Shown: piece after piece, positions 35,118 through 42,543 of the stretch | Position numbering within the stretch: the first letter of the stretch is position 1 | Layout of the letters: each line of letters opens with the position of its first letter | Assembly (NCBI RefSeq): GCF_001898115.1 | Contig: NZ_MKSQ01000005.1 | Coordinates: forward strand, 587,236 to 651,235 | Length of the DNA stretch: 64,000 nucleotides | From: Allobosea sp. 67-29 | GTDB lineage: Bacteria > Pseudomonadota > Alphaproteobacteria > Rhizobiales > Beijerinckiaceae | Direction of reading: 5' to 3' | Position numbers and translations under genes: made by a program | Notes under the pieces: generated by a model | The model's input: the letters and a program-made list of their open reading frames with translations, nothing else | Databases searched by the model: none | What the model was told of the DNA's origin: nothing

Positions 35118-36455
35118 TCACTGGAACAGGAGAGCGAGCACGTGATCCCGCTCCTTGCCTTCCCAGGCCTTGCTGGAGAGGTGCGTCAGGTCGAAGCCCT
35201 CGCCATCAACCCTGATCGTCCATTGCACCGTGACCGGCGTTCCGACCGGCCAGTGAGCCTGAGAGGCCCAAGCGTCGATGGCGTCGCCCAGGAAGCTGTA
35301 GAGGTGCTCCTTGCAGCCCGGCAGCATGCCGACCCACGGACCGGCCAGATTGACCTGCTCGACCTTGCTGCAATCCCACTTCTGCAACAGGCGCTGGAGC
35401 TCGGGCCTGCCTTCTAGATAGCGGTAGGCAAGCTGGAAGATGTTCGCCCGGTAGTTGAATCCGAGATGATCGCCCTCGTCTTTGGTTCGCGCACCCTTTC
35501 GCAGATCCTCCTCGGCTTCCCAGAGCCGCTGCTCGGCATTCGCATGGAGCGCTGCGTTGATCTTGCCGGTGAACTCGACGACCTTCTGACCCTTCGGAGT
35601 GGTGAAGCTACGCCAAGCGCCCTCATCGAAGTTCCCGGCGAAGGCCTTGCCGACCGTGGTGCTGGGATAGGCGGTCACATGGCCATCGCGGACCAACGCG
35701 ACGGGATCACCCCAGCCGATCAGATTGAGATGCGGAATGACCGCCGCGGCGATGACCAGGACGAGCGCCACGATCGGAGCGATCACATTGACCCCGCCGG
35801 CTTCATTGGCCTTTGCGAGCGCAACGGCTTCATCGGGTTCCCGGCGCAACTTGTCCCAGCGCCTATGGACGACGTCGAGATACCAGGCGTTGCCGTACAG
35901 CGCGGTCATGATGGCCATGCCGAATGTGGCGAATAGGAACGCTCGCGCCAATGAGGTCGGCACGCTGTCCGGCAGCAGCACATAGGCAAGCTGGACGGCG
36001 AGCATGATGCCGCCGAGCACGTAGAGCTTGCGGTAGAGCAGCCAGCCATAGGGCAGGAACAGGGCTGGCCAATTCCATGAGCTCGTCATGGCGAGCTTCT
36101 TCGGGTCGGTCCCAGCCTTCGCCAGGATGGGCCGCCACTTCGCAAGGTAGTGGGCCTGCTTCGTACCGATCAGCGCCTTGGTCAGAGCGCTGTCGAGGAA
36201 GTCGCTGGGCTTGGCCGCCGGCTGCTCGGGCTTGGGCGGAAGGGCCGGCGGTTCCTTTGATGGTAAGGGAGGTGGCGCGACCGGCGGCGGCGGGGCAAGC
36301 TCGGTATCGCCGAGCCGCTTCCACTCACTCCCGAAGGCTCCCGTCCACACGAGGCTGGCGACGCCGATCGTACCGCTCGCCAGCATCGCCTTGAGCTCGT
36401 CGGCACCGACAGGCCCGCCGCGCTCGCCGTTCTTCTCGTAAAACCAGTCGCTCAC
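35118..36455 (-). CDS. GYF_2-domain membrane protein with DUF2628-like segment
   Basis: 445 residues from a GTG at 36455 (VSDWFYEKNGERGGPVGADE). Residues about 2-50 match the GYF_2 peptide-recognition domain (WFYEKNGE-x-GPV...LVWT...W). A Pro-rich linker follows (about 55-80, 'APPPPVAPPPLPSKEPPALP'), then 'TSSWNWPALFLPYGWLLYRK', a DUF2628-like start with several membrane segments (about 125-235). The last 190 residues are soluble with cysteines ('WDCSKVEQVNLAGPWVGMLP'). The longer ATG-started frame to 36512 lacks family support. Function unknown; GYF_2 proteins are often inner-membrane proteins with a cytoplasmic ligand-binding head. Confidence 0.75.
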   Translation of the reverse strand: MSDWFYEKNGERGGPVGADELKAMLASGTIGVASLVWTGAFGSEWKRLGDTELAPPPPVAPPPLPSKEPPALPPKPEQPAAKPSDFLDSALTKALIGTKQAHYLAKWRPILAKAGTDPKKLAMTSSWNWPALFLPYGWLLYRKLYVLGGIMLAVQLAYVLLPDSVPTSLARAFLFATFGMAIMTALYGNAWYLDVVHRRWDKLRREPDEAVALAKANEAGGVNVIAPIVALVLVIAAAVIPHLNLIGWGDPVALVRDGHVTAYPSTTVGKAFAGNFDEGAWRSFTTPKGQKVVEFTGKINAALHANAEQRLWEAEEDLRKGARTKDEGDHLGFNYRANIFQLAYRYLEGRPELQRLLQKWDCSKVEQVNLAGPWVGMLPGCKEHLYSFLGDAIDAWASQAHWPVGTPVTVQWTIRVDGEGFDLTHLSSKAWEGKERDHVLALLFQ

Positions 36456-36667
36456 ACCAGCCCGCCTTTGTCGCCGATTTCCATGCAGCGAAGGCGAGCG
36501 AAGACAGCCCAATCGCGTTCGAGCCGCGATCGTCCTGGCTACTGTCGAAGAACTCCCCCGCTTCCTCGGTGCAATTCACGCGAACACGCAGTTTCTTTCG
36601 TGCGCCACCGAATTGTGTCGAACATATTCGATGGTTTACGACGCGGCAAGTTGCTGGCTTCGCGCTC

Positions 36668-36928
36668 ATGGATGCGCGGACGCGAGTGGCATGGAATCTG
36701 CGGCGGCTTAGGGTTGAGCGAGGTCTCTCGCAGGAGAACCTGGCCGTCGATGCGGACGTGGATCGAAGCTACATCAGCGGGATGGAGCGTCAGGAATTCA
36801 ACCCAACCGTTGATCTGCTCGATCGTTTGGCAGCCGCGCTTGATGTTGACGTCGGCAGATTATTGGAGCCCCCCGATGTCGGGGCGGAAGCGCCGAAGCC
36901 TCTGAAAAGCGGACGGCGACCCAAATAG
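36668..36928 (+). CDS. XRE-family HTH regulator
   Basis: 86-residue DNA-binding protein: 'VAWNLRRLRVERGLSQENLA' and 'VDRSYISGMERQEFNPTVDL' make a Cro/C1-type HTH. Basic C-terminal tail 'PKPLKSGRRPK'. I start at the ATG at 36668, since the HTH begins 10 residues later and the longer frame from 36569 has no support. Divergent from the GYF_2 gene and 220 bases upstream of the ATP-grasp-like gene, so it may control either. Confidence 0.87.
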   Translation: MDARTRVAWNLRRLRVERGLSQENLAVDADVDRSYISGMERQEFNPTVDLLDRLAAALDVDVGRLLEPPDVGAEAPKPLKSGRRPK

Positions 36929-37148
36929 CGCTGACGCTGTCATAGCCGAATTCTGGAAGCCGTACGGAACGGTTGCGGAAATCGGCTGCAGAAATTCCCG
37001 GTTTTTCAGTCGTTTGGCTGACACGAACTGTACCTGCCGGATGGAGCGGCCAAATTGGCCCCTAGCCGACGTCTGGAAGGTCTGCTTCAGGCCAACTTGC
37101 TCGACCCCGACGGTATCGTCTGCCGGCAGGGCTTGACCGTTGGGTGCG

Positions 37149-38651
37149 ATGTCCGGGGACTTTGAGGACGCCCGGGTTGACGGGCCTGCTCAACTCTCTA
37201 TTCCGCCGTCGAGGGTCCGGCGGACCACTGTTTCTTCCACCGCCAGGTTACCGGCTACGGTACAGATCCCGACGGTATGGAGCAGAGACCCAGTGCGGAA
37301 AGATGTGGCTTTGGACGGCTTGGCTGCGCACGGCAACGTGGCCCAGTTCCTCGGCTTTCGACCGGGGGACGGCGATCGTCTCATCCAGACATTCAACCGT
37401 ATCCGAGGATATCCTGCCAACCATGCATTCGAGTCGCCGAGGGCAGGTATTGAGGCTCTGCTGAAGCGCAGTCCCGAAGCCCGTGTGAACATCCGCAGCT
37501 ATCATCCGGAAGATCCGCGCAGCCGTGAGTTTGTCTACGGACTCGAAACGGTCGAAGCAGCGTTGGAAGCGGCCGAGCGACTCGTTCGTGAAAGGCTCTT
37601 CATATTAGTGAATGAAACCGTCGACGTCACAGATGGGGGAGTTTCGGGCGTCGTACACGGCGGCATCATTGAATTCGCGCCTGACGACACGCCGCGATGT
37701 GTCGAGATGCCCGGCGTCTGTTCATTGCCGACCGCATGGGGCCTTTCGATTTTCGAGACGATCTATGGGGCGAAGCCACCCTCCTTTGCGGATGCCCGGC
37801 TGGAGTTCAGCATTCATCCCCGCCCGCGAGGTTATCGGCATGGCCATGTGCTGGCATGGGAGTTTGAGCAGACTCCTCCCCCTGCGAACAGCGCTCGGGT
37901 GATCTGGCCAAACAGGTTCAGCCGGCTGATAGGTGACAAGGCGTTCGGCCTACTCATTGCGAATGAAATCGGCCTGCCGGTGCCGCGGACGCTCGTGGTC
38001 GGCAGACGGGTTTCCCCCTTCTGGTTCGGTACACCAACAGGCAGCAATGAGTGCTGGACCCGAACTTGCCCCTTCGAGCCCCAACCAGGCCTTTACACCA
38101 CGGTGAAGGGTTGGCTCGACCCCTTCGCCCTGCTCCAGCAGGAAGACCCGTCGGGAACCGTCATTGCCTCGGTCCTTCGGCAGGACGCTGTCACCGCAGC
38201 CTACTCCGGCGCAGCCATCGTAGGATCTGAGGGCGCCCTCATTGTTGAAGGCGTACGGGGCGAAGGTGATACCTTCATGCTCGGCGAGGACCTGCCGGCA
38301 GCCTTGCCAGAGCACGTGCTCCGCGACGTTGGCGACGTTTACGACAGCGCCAAGGACCACCTAGGTCCCGTTCGATTTGAATGGGTTCATGACGGTGAGA
38401 AAGTCTGGGTAGTTCAGCTGCACGTCGGCTCGACGGAGAGCTCGCCCCAGATGCTGGTACCTGGCGAAGCGGCGGCGTGGGAGAGATTTCCTGCGGAGAA
38501 GGGCCTCGCTGGGCTTCGGGAGCTTCTACGCGACCTGGCGCCGGATGTCGGGCTTGTCATAGAGGGCGAGATTGGTCTCACCAGCCATATCGCGGATCTG
38601 ATCCGCAAGGCGCAGCGACCGACGAAGCTGATTCCCAGATCAGCGACCTGA
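37149..38651 (+). CDS. PEP-synthase/PPDK-like (ATP-grasp) protein of unknown function
   Basis: 500 residues from ATG 37149. The C-terminal half resembles the nucleotide-binding part of phosphoenolpyruvate synthase/pyruvate phosphate dikinase: 'DKAFGLLIANEIGLPVPRTL', 'AYSGAAIVGSEGALIVEGVR' and 'FEWVHDGEKVWVVQLHVGS' (an 'EWxxDGxxxWxxQ' ending). The middle has 'VNETVDVTDGGVSGVVHGGI' and 'CVEMPGVCSLPTAWGLSIFE', reminiscent of a partial carrier region. The phosphohistidine and PEP-binding domains of true PEP synthases are absent. The N-terminal about 45 residues look poorly conserved and the start could be later. It is convergent with the dGTPase-like gene (41 bases), at the edge of the QueC-like operon. 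A role in that system is suggested only by proximity. Confidence 0.7.
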   Translation: MSGDFEDARVDGPAQLSIPPSRVRRTTVSSTARLPATVQIPTVWSRDPVRKDVALDGLAAHGNVAQFLGFRPGDGDRLIQTFNRIRGYPANHAFESPRAGIEALLKRSPEARVNIRSYHPEDPRSREFVYGLETVEAALEAAERLVRERLFILVNETVDVTDGGVSGVVHGGIIEFAPDDTPRCVEMPGVCSLPTAWGLSIFETIYGAKPPSFADARLEFSIHPRPRGYRHGHVLAWEFEQTPPPANSARVIWPNRFSRLIGDKAFGLLIANEIGLPVPRTLVVGRRVSPFWFGTPTGSNECWTRTCPFEPQPGLYTTVKGWLDPFALLQQEDPSGTVIASVLRQDAVTAAYSGAAIVGSEGALIVEGVRGEGDTFMLGEDLPAALPEHVLRDVGDVYDSAKDHLGPVRFEWVHDGEKVWVVQLHVGSTESSPQMLVPGEAAAWERFPAEKGLAGLRELLRDLAPDVGLVIEGEIGLTSHIADLIRKAQRPTKLIPRSAT

Positions 38652-38692
38652 TCGGCCGGCACCGTAGTAATGCTGGCCTTCTGGTCGCGCGC

Positions 38693-40072
38693 TCAGATCG
38701 GCTTGAACATGCTCTGCGCGGTATCTCCATGGAGACGGCCGTAGAACTCGATTGCGTAGCGATCCGTCATGCCGGCCACGAAGTCGCATATGATGCGCAT
38801 CTGGCGGTCGTGATTGCCCTTCGAGGCTTCAAACGCACCACGAACGTCGTCGGGCATAAGCAAGTGCCCTCGATTCCCAGCGAGGGCCTCGAAAATGCGC
38901 TTCACAACCTCATAGCCCCGGAATTCTGGAATGGTCACTCGGCTGGAATAGATCGTAGCTATATATGTGTATTTCTTGAGAATCTCGACACGCCGCTGAG
39001 CCTTCTTTTCTAACGTAACCTTGCTAAGGGTGGGGTCCCTTTCGTTTATATCAACCTCAACGGAATCAATCGCTTCTTTGACAAGTTGTGAGGACAGTTT
39101 AGTGCGAAACGTTCCGGATGACGTAAGCTTTCGATACCCCTTAAAACGTTGGGCAAACGCCGTCAGGGTATCTTCTTGGCCCAGTGTTTCTCCGGGAAGC
39201 GTATCAACTTCGAAGATTTTTCCGAAAACATCAAGAACATCCAGAGCGGTTACGCTATCTCCCAGCGCCTCACTGACCTCCTCGGCAACCTTTGTGAGGA
39301 GAGAATCCGACGATGCCAATATTCCCGCCGGCGTCAGAAATTCAGCCTTGAACGAATCCTCCAGGTCAAACGTCGAATAAGCGATATCATCCGCCAGATC
39401 CATGATCTGACACTCGATGGTCTTAAATTCCTTTACCTGCGTCCAGTCGCTTCCAAGGACGGCTCGCTTTATCTTTGCAACAAGCTTCGCCTCGTCGGCA
39501 TAATATCCTTTCGCCAGCTTATCCTCTGGTCGACGCGACCTCGGGATCTCGCGATCATATTTTAGGATCGACGCCAGCGTCCTGAACGTAAGATTCAGGC
39601 CGAACGGCCTTCCGGCATCGTCGACAATCTTCTTCTCAAGCCTGGCGACGATCCGAAGCGTTTGCGCGTTGCCTTCGAAGCCCCCATGCCTGCGCATCGC
39701 GTCATCCAGTGCGCGCTCGCCGTTGTGCCCGAACGGCGGATGCCCAAGATCGTGGATCAGGCCTGCTGCCGAGCAAACCTGCGTATTGATCGGGTTGGCT
39801 TGGAAGAACGGAAGGAGGTGGTTCAGACGCTCCGCAATCCCAACCGCAATTTGCGATACCTCCAGGGAATGCGTCAGTCGATTTCGGAAGAAATCCGATT
39901 CATGCCCGGGGAAGACCTGCGTTTTTCCCTGTAGTCGGCGAAAGGCCGCGCTATGGATTACTCGCGCATAATCGCGCGAGTAATTGCTTCTCCATGCGCG
40001 CTCATCGGTCCCGTTTTCAGGGAACTCGCGCTTCTCGTTGCCTCGCTTGGGCGGATAGAGCTGCTTCGTCAC
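38693..40072 (-). CDS. dGTPase-like HD-domain triphosphohydrolase
   Basis: 459-residue HD hydrolase. Metal ligands: His68 in 'FFRNRLTHSLEVSQIA', the HD pair His107-Asp108 in 'AAGLIHDLGHPPFGHNGE', and Asp in 'IMDLADDIAYSTFDLEDSFK'. 'AFRRLQGKTQVF' and 'GNAQTLRIV' are dGTPase landmarks. Such enzymes cut dGTP or other dNTPs to nucleoside plus triphosphate and, in defence islands, starve phage replication. The start is GTG at 40072, overlapping the stop of a 55-residue upstream gene (GTGA), so translation is coupled. Visibly lower GC than neighbours, pointing to a separate acquisition. It could also have a house-keeping role, but the island context favours defence. Confidence 0.9.
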   Translation of the reverse strand: MTKQLYPPKRGNEKREFPENGTDERAWRSNYSRDYARVIHSAAFRRLQGKTQVFPGHESDFFRNRLTHSLEVSQIAVGIAERLNHLLPFFQANPINTQVCSAAGLIHDLGHPPFGHNGERALDDAMRRHGGFEGNAQTLRIVARLEKKIVDDAGRPFGLNLTFRTLASILKYDREIPRSRRPEDKLAKGYYADEAKLVAKIKRAVLGSDWTQVKEFKTIECQIMDLADDIAYSTFDLEDSFKAEFLTPAGILASSDSLLTKVAEEVSEALGDSVTALDVLDVFGKIFEVDTLPGETLGQEDTLTAFAQRFKGYRKLTSSGTFRTKLSSQLVKEAIDSVEVDINERDPTLSKVTLEKKAQRRVEILKKYTYIATIYSSRVTIPEFRGYEVVKRIFEALAGNRGHLLMPDDVRGAFEASKGNHDRQMRIICDFVAGMTDRYAIEFYGRLHGDTAQSMFKPI

Positions 40073-40236
40073 TTCTTCTCGATGACCTTAGCAGCCTGGG
40101 CCGTCACACTGGGCTTGGGAGCCGCCCCTTTTTCGGCCTTGGCGGCCTCGGCGCGCCGCTTGGCGAGTTCAGTCAACAATCGGCTTTCCCGCTGGGATAC
40201 CCGAAATGCGTCTGCGACTGCCTGATATTGGGCCAT
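40069..40236 (-). CDS. 55-residue conserved-looking peptide upstream of dGTPase
   Basis: ATG at 40236 with a strong GAGGAG ribosome site. The product starts MAQYQAVADAFRVSQRESRL, is rich in Ala, Lys, Arg and Glu, and ends 'AAKVIEKK'; it looks helical. Its stop codon overlaps the GTG start of the dGTPase-like gene, so ribosomes finishing here would begin the dGTPase. It may be a regulator, an inhibitor of the hydrolase, or simply a leader peptide. No family recognised. Confidence 0.65.
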   Translation of the reverse strand: MAQYQAVADAFRVSQRESRLLTELAKRRAEAAKAEKGAAPKPSVTAQAAKVIEKK

Positions 40237-40305
40237 GATCTGCTCCTCTAGTGTCTGGTTATCTCACAGACTCGTGAATGCAACGCAAACGCGGTTTTCG
40301 AATTC

Positions 40306-40330
40306 AGCAGCGCTATCCACTAGCGCTGCT
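40306..40330. other. Stem-loop between QueC-like gene and the 55-residue gene
   Basis: AGCAGCGCTA (40306-40315) and TAGCGCTGCT (40321-40330) are perfect 10-bp complements with a 5-base loop, in the 114-base gap downstream of the QueC-like stop. There is no T-run on the transcribed strand. It may terminate or attenuate transcription, or protect an mRNA end, separating the dGTPase pair from the upstream four genes. Confidence 0.55.
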
Positions 40331-40350
40331 CGGCCTCTCCAACCCCCGAC

Positions 40351-40974
40351 TTATGAGACAGCGTCACAGGAGATTTGTGGCCAGCGCCGGTGAAGGTCAT
40401 CGAGCACGTTGAGATGCTTGTTGCATCCTCTGCACCTCAAACACGGCACGTCCGAGGCAAAGCAAGAATGCGTCCACCCGAGCACTTCGGGAGGAATGCC
40501 CGACGCACGGATCAGGTCTGTGCTGGTCATGCTCGCGGCCGGCGCCTCGACGCCGATACATCCCTCTTGCAGTTTCATGACCGTGTCCAACGCCAACCTG
40601 AACGCCGCCGTTCCGTCGGCGTTCACCTCGTCCTCCGCGACCGAGCCAATGACGATCGACTTTAGGTGACCTCGCCGTAAGGCGATAGCCGCAGCCATCG
40701 TGATCAGCAGTTGGTTCCGATATGGCCACCATTCTGGGGTTGGGGCTTCGGGCAGTGCGGCGCTGCCGACCAGTTGTCCTGAGCCCAGAGGCGAACAGTC
40801 GATATGAACCGCCTCAAACGGAATACCGACTTCTTCTGCGATCTTCTCCGCGGCACGCTTTTCGGCCGCAGCGGGACGCTGGCCATAGTCGATGAAGACA
40901 GCCAGGTCCGGCTTTAGCCACCAGGCAAGTGCAGCGGAATCCATACCTCCGGAAAGCAGAAGCGCCTTCCCCAC
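40351..40974 (-). CDS. QueC-like (7-cyano-7-deazaguanine synthase family) PP-loop enzyme
   Basis: 207 residues from the GTG at 40974 (VGKALLLSGGMDSAALAWWL). The ATP-binding PP-loop is SGGMDS (residues 8-13). The C-terminal zinc site is 'HSCFASDVPCLRCRGCNKHL' (four Cys), as in QueC. 'YGQRPAAAEKRAAEKIAEEV' and 'PYRNQLLITMAAAIALRRG' are QueC landmarks. True QueC converts 7-carboxy-7-deazaguanine to preQ0. QueC-like proteins in type IV CBASS (Cap9) and Qat (QatC) are defence members reported to attach deazaguanine to proteins. No queD, queE or folE lies here, so precursor must come from the host. The start two bases after the PfkB-NDT stop (alternative TTG at 41013) implies coupled translation. 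Confidence 0.87.
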   Translation of the reverse strand: MGKALLLSGGMDSAALAWWLKPDLAVFIDYGQRPAAAEKRAAEKIAEEVGIPFEAVHIDCSPLGSGQLVGSAALPEAPTPEWWPYRNQLLITMAAAIALRRGHLKSIVIGSVAEDEVNADGTAAFRLALDTVMKLQEGCIGVEAPAASMTSTDLIRASGIPPEVLGWTHSCFASDVPCLRCRGCNKHLNVLDDLHRRWPQISCDAVS

Positions 40975-40975
40975 C

Positions 40976-42172
40976 TCAGCACCTCCAGGCGGCGTGATAG
41001 ACAGACGTAGCAAAGTCGCCGATGAGCCGGCATCCGGATCCCGTGATCATTTTGCTGTTCTCGGGATCAATCGTCTCCCCGTAGCAATAGACGGGAATGC
41101 CCATCTTGCGAGCGTAGCCGATCTCGAAAATCGTGCCTGAGTCCAGCCCGTCAGCGATGGCGAAAACGCGGTCGCACTGTTCGAGACCCTGCAAATCGAG
41201 TGGTGCAACAGTCTCGGCCGGGCCTCTCCCGACCTGATGAACCGGCGAAAAGACATCGAGGCCCAGTTGAAGAAACTGGTCCCGGGTCTCCTCGACAAGC
41301 CAACGCTGCGCCATCGTGAAGAAGGGTCCGGCCAGGTAAATCTGGCCGGATGTGACGGCGACCTTTCTGCGCTCCGCAGCCAGTTCTTCGTCGCTCGCAA
41401 GCCGATCACTACGTGTCTCCACGTAATGACTGACAGAGCGTGATGCCTTTTCGGCGGCGGCGGCGGCGGCCTCTCGACATTCGCCCCAGTAGTAGGCGAA
41501 GGCCGCGGCGAAGAAATCCCCTGATCCGATGCCGAACATTCCCTTGGAAAAAAACGCGGGCACGTCGACTGGCCGATCCGCTCCGCGTTCGAAGACCAAA
41601 GCACCTCGAGGGCCGGACTTGATGATGACGACTGTGGCGGCGTTATCCTGCAGGATCCGCTTTCCCGCAGCCTCAATGTCATCCGTTTCAGCTGTGCGCA
41701 GCGCTTCTCCGGCATTCAGGAGAATGGCCAGGCGTTCTTGAGCTGCACAGCCGGACTCCCGATACGGAACGGGCATGATCCCATCTTGAGGGTCGTAGAC
41801 GATGGTGCCCGCCGTCGCGGAAGCTTGGCCCTCAAACGTGCCAAACACCACCGCGACCTCGCCCGGGACGTCGATATGAAGGCGCGTCGTGTTGTCGAAC
41901 GAACCTCGTATCGGCGAGACATACAAGGACTGAAGCGGGTGCACATACCCGAAGGTGACGTCGACAGCCGCTGACGTGAGGGAGAGCTCAAATCCGCCCA
42001 AGGCAGCGAGCTTTTGTACATCTCGCCTGCTGCGCGGGCCTACGAATGTGTGCAGCCGCACCTTGGTCCGAGCAGCCAGGGCCGTCGCCGCGCGACCAGC
42101 AGAGCCATAAAACTGGGTGACTTCCGGCGACATGCAGACTTCACGGTAGCAGCCGCCTACAACGTGAATCAT
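40976..42172 (-). CDS. Fusion of PfkB-type sugar/nucleoside kinase and nucleoside 2-deoxyribosyltransferase-like domain
   Basis: 398-residue two-domain protein. Residues 1-265 are a PfkB (ribokinase-like) domain, beginning MIHVVGGCYREVCMSPEV, with the anion-hole/catalytic motif 'GMFGIGSGDFFAAAFAYY' (Asp219). Its N-terminal Gly-Gly region is altered ('GSAGRAATALAAR'). Residues about 275-398 resemble nucleoside 2-deoxyribosyltransferases: 'GQIYLAGPFFTMAQRWLVEE', 'CDRVFAIADGLDSGTIFEIG' (nucleophile-type Glu350), 'GIPVYCY'. Together they could release or exchange a nucleobase and phosphorylate the sugar or nucleoside. ATGA overlap with the small Gly-rich gene upstream and a 2-base gap to the QueC-like gene put it at the heart of the operon. 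Confidence 0.85.
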   Translation of the reverse strand: MIHVVGGCYREVCMSPEVTQFYGSAGRAATALAARTKVRLHTFVGPRSRRDVQKLAALGGFELSLTSAAVDVTFGYVHPLQSLYVSPIRGSFDNTTRLHIDVPGEVAVVFGTFEGQASATAGTIVYDPQDGIMPVPYRESGCAAQERLAILLNAGEALRTAETDDIEAAGKRILQDNAATVVIIKSGPRGALVFERGADRPVDVPAFFSKGMFGIGSGDFFAAAFAYYWGECREAAAAAAEKASRSVSHYVETRSDRLASDEELAAERRKVAVTSGQIYLAGPFFTMAQRWLVEETRDQFLQLGLDVFSPVHQVGRGPAETVAPLDLQGLEQCDRVFAIADGLDSGTIFEIGYARKMGIPVYCYGETIDPENSKMITGSGCRLIGDFATSVYHAAWRC

Positions 42173-42543
42173 GGCACGCGCCTGACCTGGACGGCCACCA
42201 CGCCGCCGTGCAGCCGATGAACGGTCGCTTGGTATTGATGCCCACGGCCCATGCACTGGATGATGGCTTGCTCGTCCGGGCAATCGATCGCCCCAGCGCT
42301 TCCCAGCGGATTGTGCCGCGCTTCAAGAACATCGATGCCGCTGACGTTGATCACAGCTACTTCAAGCGCCGTTCCGATCGAAAGAGCAGCGACGACGGAG
42401 GGTACCGGCGACCGCAGCGTGCCTAGCGACGTAATGTTGCAAGGGTCTCCAGGCGTTGCTCCTTCGCCCCCTCCTCCGCCTACGGAGGCTCCACCAACCG
42501 GCCGTGTATCGTCATAGTAGGTGTTGCGCCCACTGCCGCTCAT
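42169..42543 (-). CDS. Small protein with Gly-rich N-terminus, unknown function
   Basis: 124 residues. N-terminus MSGSGRNTYYDDTRP then a run of glycines (about residues 17-28), giving an exposed flexible Gly tail. The rest (about 35-124) looks like a compact beta domain: 'DPCNITSLGTLRSPVPSVVA', 'GTALEVAVINVSGIDV', 'AIDCPDEQAIIQCMGRGHQY', ending 'GGVVAVQVRRVP'. It overlaps the glycosylase-like gene by 32 bases and the kinase fusion by ATGA, so it is an integral part of the operon. By analogy with QatB/CD-NTase substrates of QueC-like enzymes it is a candidate for N-terminal deazaguanine attachment; that is inference. Confidence 0.75.
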   Translation of the reverse strand: MSGSGRNTYYDDTRPVGGASVGGGGGEGATPGDPCNITSLGTLRSPVPSVVAALSIGTALEVAVINVSGIDVLEARHNPLGSAGAIDCPDEQAIIQCMGRGHQYQATVHRLHGGVVAVQVRRVP

